In this document: piece after piece, positions 62,900-64,000 of the stretch
How positions within the stretch are numbered: the first letter of the stretch is position 1
How the letters are laid out: each line of letters begins with the position of its first letter
DNA from: Pelagibacteraceae bacterium AG-337-I02
GTDB taxonomy: Bacteria > Pseudomonadota > Alphaproteobacteria > HIMB59 > GCA-002718135
Direction: 5' to 3'
Assembly: GCA_003282155.1 (NCBI GenBank)
Contig: QBZY01000004.1
Location: 25,404 to 89,403 of the forward strand
DNA: 64,000 bases
Position numbers and translations under genes: made by a program
The notes under the pieces: generated by a model
Seen by the model: only the letters and a program-made list of their open reading frames with translations
The model's database searches: none
What the model was told of the DNA's origin: nothing

Positions 62900-64000
62900 A
62901 TGAAACTTGTAGTGATAAAATTTGGCGGTACTTCAGTAGGTAGTATCGATAAAATCAATAATGTTGCTAACATTGTTGAAAAGCAACTAAATGATAAAAA
63001 ATTGATTGTTGTTTTATCAGCAATGTCAGGTGTAACCAATAAAATGCAAGAATATATTGATGAAATTGAGTCAAATGAGATTATTGAAAATGATTTAATT
63101 TTAACATCTGGTGAAGCTGTTTCAGTTGGACTTCTTTCAGCTATTTTAAAAAAAAAAAATATCAAATCTTTTCCATTACTTGGATGGCAGGTTCCAATTA
63201 TAACAGACAGTAACCATCAAAAAGCTAAAGTTTTAAACATTGATAAAGTTAGAATTGATCAATATCTAAAAGATTATGACGTTATTGTAATTGCTGGATT
63301 TCAAGGCGTTGATATACATGGAAACATTACATCATTAGGAAGAGGTGGCTCTGACACAACTGCCGTTGCCGTTGCTGCAGCTGTAAATGCAGATAGGTGT
63401 GATATTTACACTGATGTTGATGGTGTTTATACAACTGATCCAAACCTAGAACCGAAAGCTAGAAAGATTGATAAATTAGCATTCGAAGAAATGTTAGAAA
63501 TGTCTTCTACTGGAGCAAAAGTACTTCATACTCGTTCTGTTGAGTTAGCGATGAAAAATAATCTTACCTTGCAAGTACTTTCTTCAATAACAAATGAAAG
63601 CGGAACCCTTGTTGTAGATGAAAATAAATTAATTGAAAAAGAAATAGTAAGTGGAGTAAGCTATAGTAGTAATGAATCAAAACTAACATTATCTGGTATT
63701 GCTGATAAACCTGGTATATCTGCAACAATCTTTGGATTGTTAGCTAATAATAATATTAATGTAGATATGATTGTACAAAACACATCACAAGATGGTGTAA
63801 CTGCAAATATTACATTTACTGTTCCAAATATTGAAATCCATAATGCTAAAAAACTATTAGAAGGAAATCAAAATTTAATCAATTTTAATTCTATTGAAAC
63901 TGATATCAATATTTCTAAAATTTCAGTAATTGGTATGGGGATGATGTCTCAATCTGGAGTTGCAAAGAAAATGTTTACAACATTAGCAGATAATTCAATT
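62900..64000 (+). CDS. lysC: Aspartate kinase (3' truncated by window edge)
   Basis: Not in the track because it runs off the end; ATG at 62900 gives MKLVVIKFGGTSVGSIDKINN..., then LGRGGSDTTAVAVAAAV and TDVDGVYTTDP, then ACT domain. Confidence 0.95.
   Translation, partial: MKLVVIKFGGTSVGSIDKINNVANIVEKQLNDKKLIVVLSAMSGVTNKMQEYIDEIESNEIIENDLILTSGEAVSVGLLSAILKKKNIKSFPLLGWQVPIITDSNHQKAKVLNIDKVRIDQYLKDYDVIVIAGFQGVDIHGNITSLGRGGSDTTAVAVAAAVNADRCDIYTDVDGVYTTDPNLEPKARKIDKLAFEEMLEMSSTGAKVLHTRSVELAMKNNLTLQVLSSITNESGTLVVDENKLIEKEIVSGVSYSSNESKLTLSGIADKPGISATIFGLLANNNINVDMIVQNTSQDGVTANITFTVPNIEIHNAKKLLEGNQNLINFNSIETDINISKISVIGMGMMSQSGVAKKMFTTLADNSI

Noticed and set aside
62881-63165. 94-aa minus-strand ORF
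   Set aside because: Antisense to lysC start; poly-Phe N-terminus reflects poly-A in lysC.
1-64000. tRNA/rRNA genes, CRISPR arrays, integrases, transposases, toxin-antitoxin or defence islands
   Set aside because: Intergenic gaps are nearly all too short, no recognisable RNA genes, repeat-spacer patterns or mobile-element proteins were seen; small structured RNAs cannot be excluded by eye.

Overview
AT-rich, gene-dense chromosomal window that looks like a streamlined marine alphaproteobacterium (SAR11/AEGEAN-169-like gene content; the taxonomy is inference). About 60 protein-coding genes cover almost everything. I found no tRNA, rRNA, CRISPR array, prophage or transposon. Recognisable modules: late haem steps (hemF, hemJ, ctaA); a family-5 peptide ABC importer with a fused DppD-DppF ATPase; a minus-strand run saccharopine dehydrogenase / LKR-like / uvrB / HIBCH-like / DMGDH-type oxidase / AsmA-like / AEC permease; a split transhydrogenase (pntAA-pntAB-pntB); def-coq9 divergent from rpsU; an FNR-like reductase / ferredoxin / MarR set; class I lysK; yhhQ-tgt; a dnaJ-like / cobS / cobT set next to bolA; aroK-aroB; accA; secA; argJ; ubiG; and the start of lysC. 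The most unusual observation is architectural: all 14 convergent gene pairs meet within -8 to +3 bp, 11 of them with overlapping stop codons (usually TTAA), leaving no room for conventional terminators. Other leads are a perfect 14-bp palindrome in the marR promoter, a perfect 26-bp palindrome between the ABC binding-protein and permease genes, a 42-aa ORF absent from the supplied track, and two orphan proteins. I did not find a convincing wholly new defence or mobile system.
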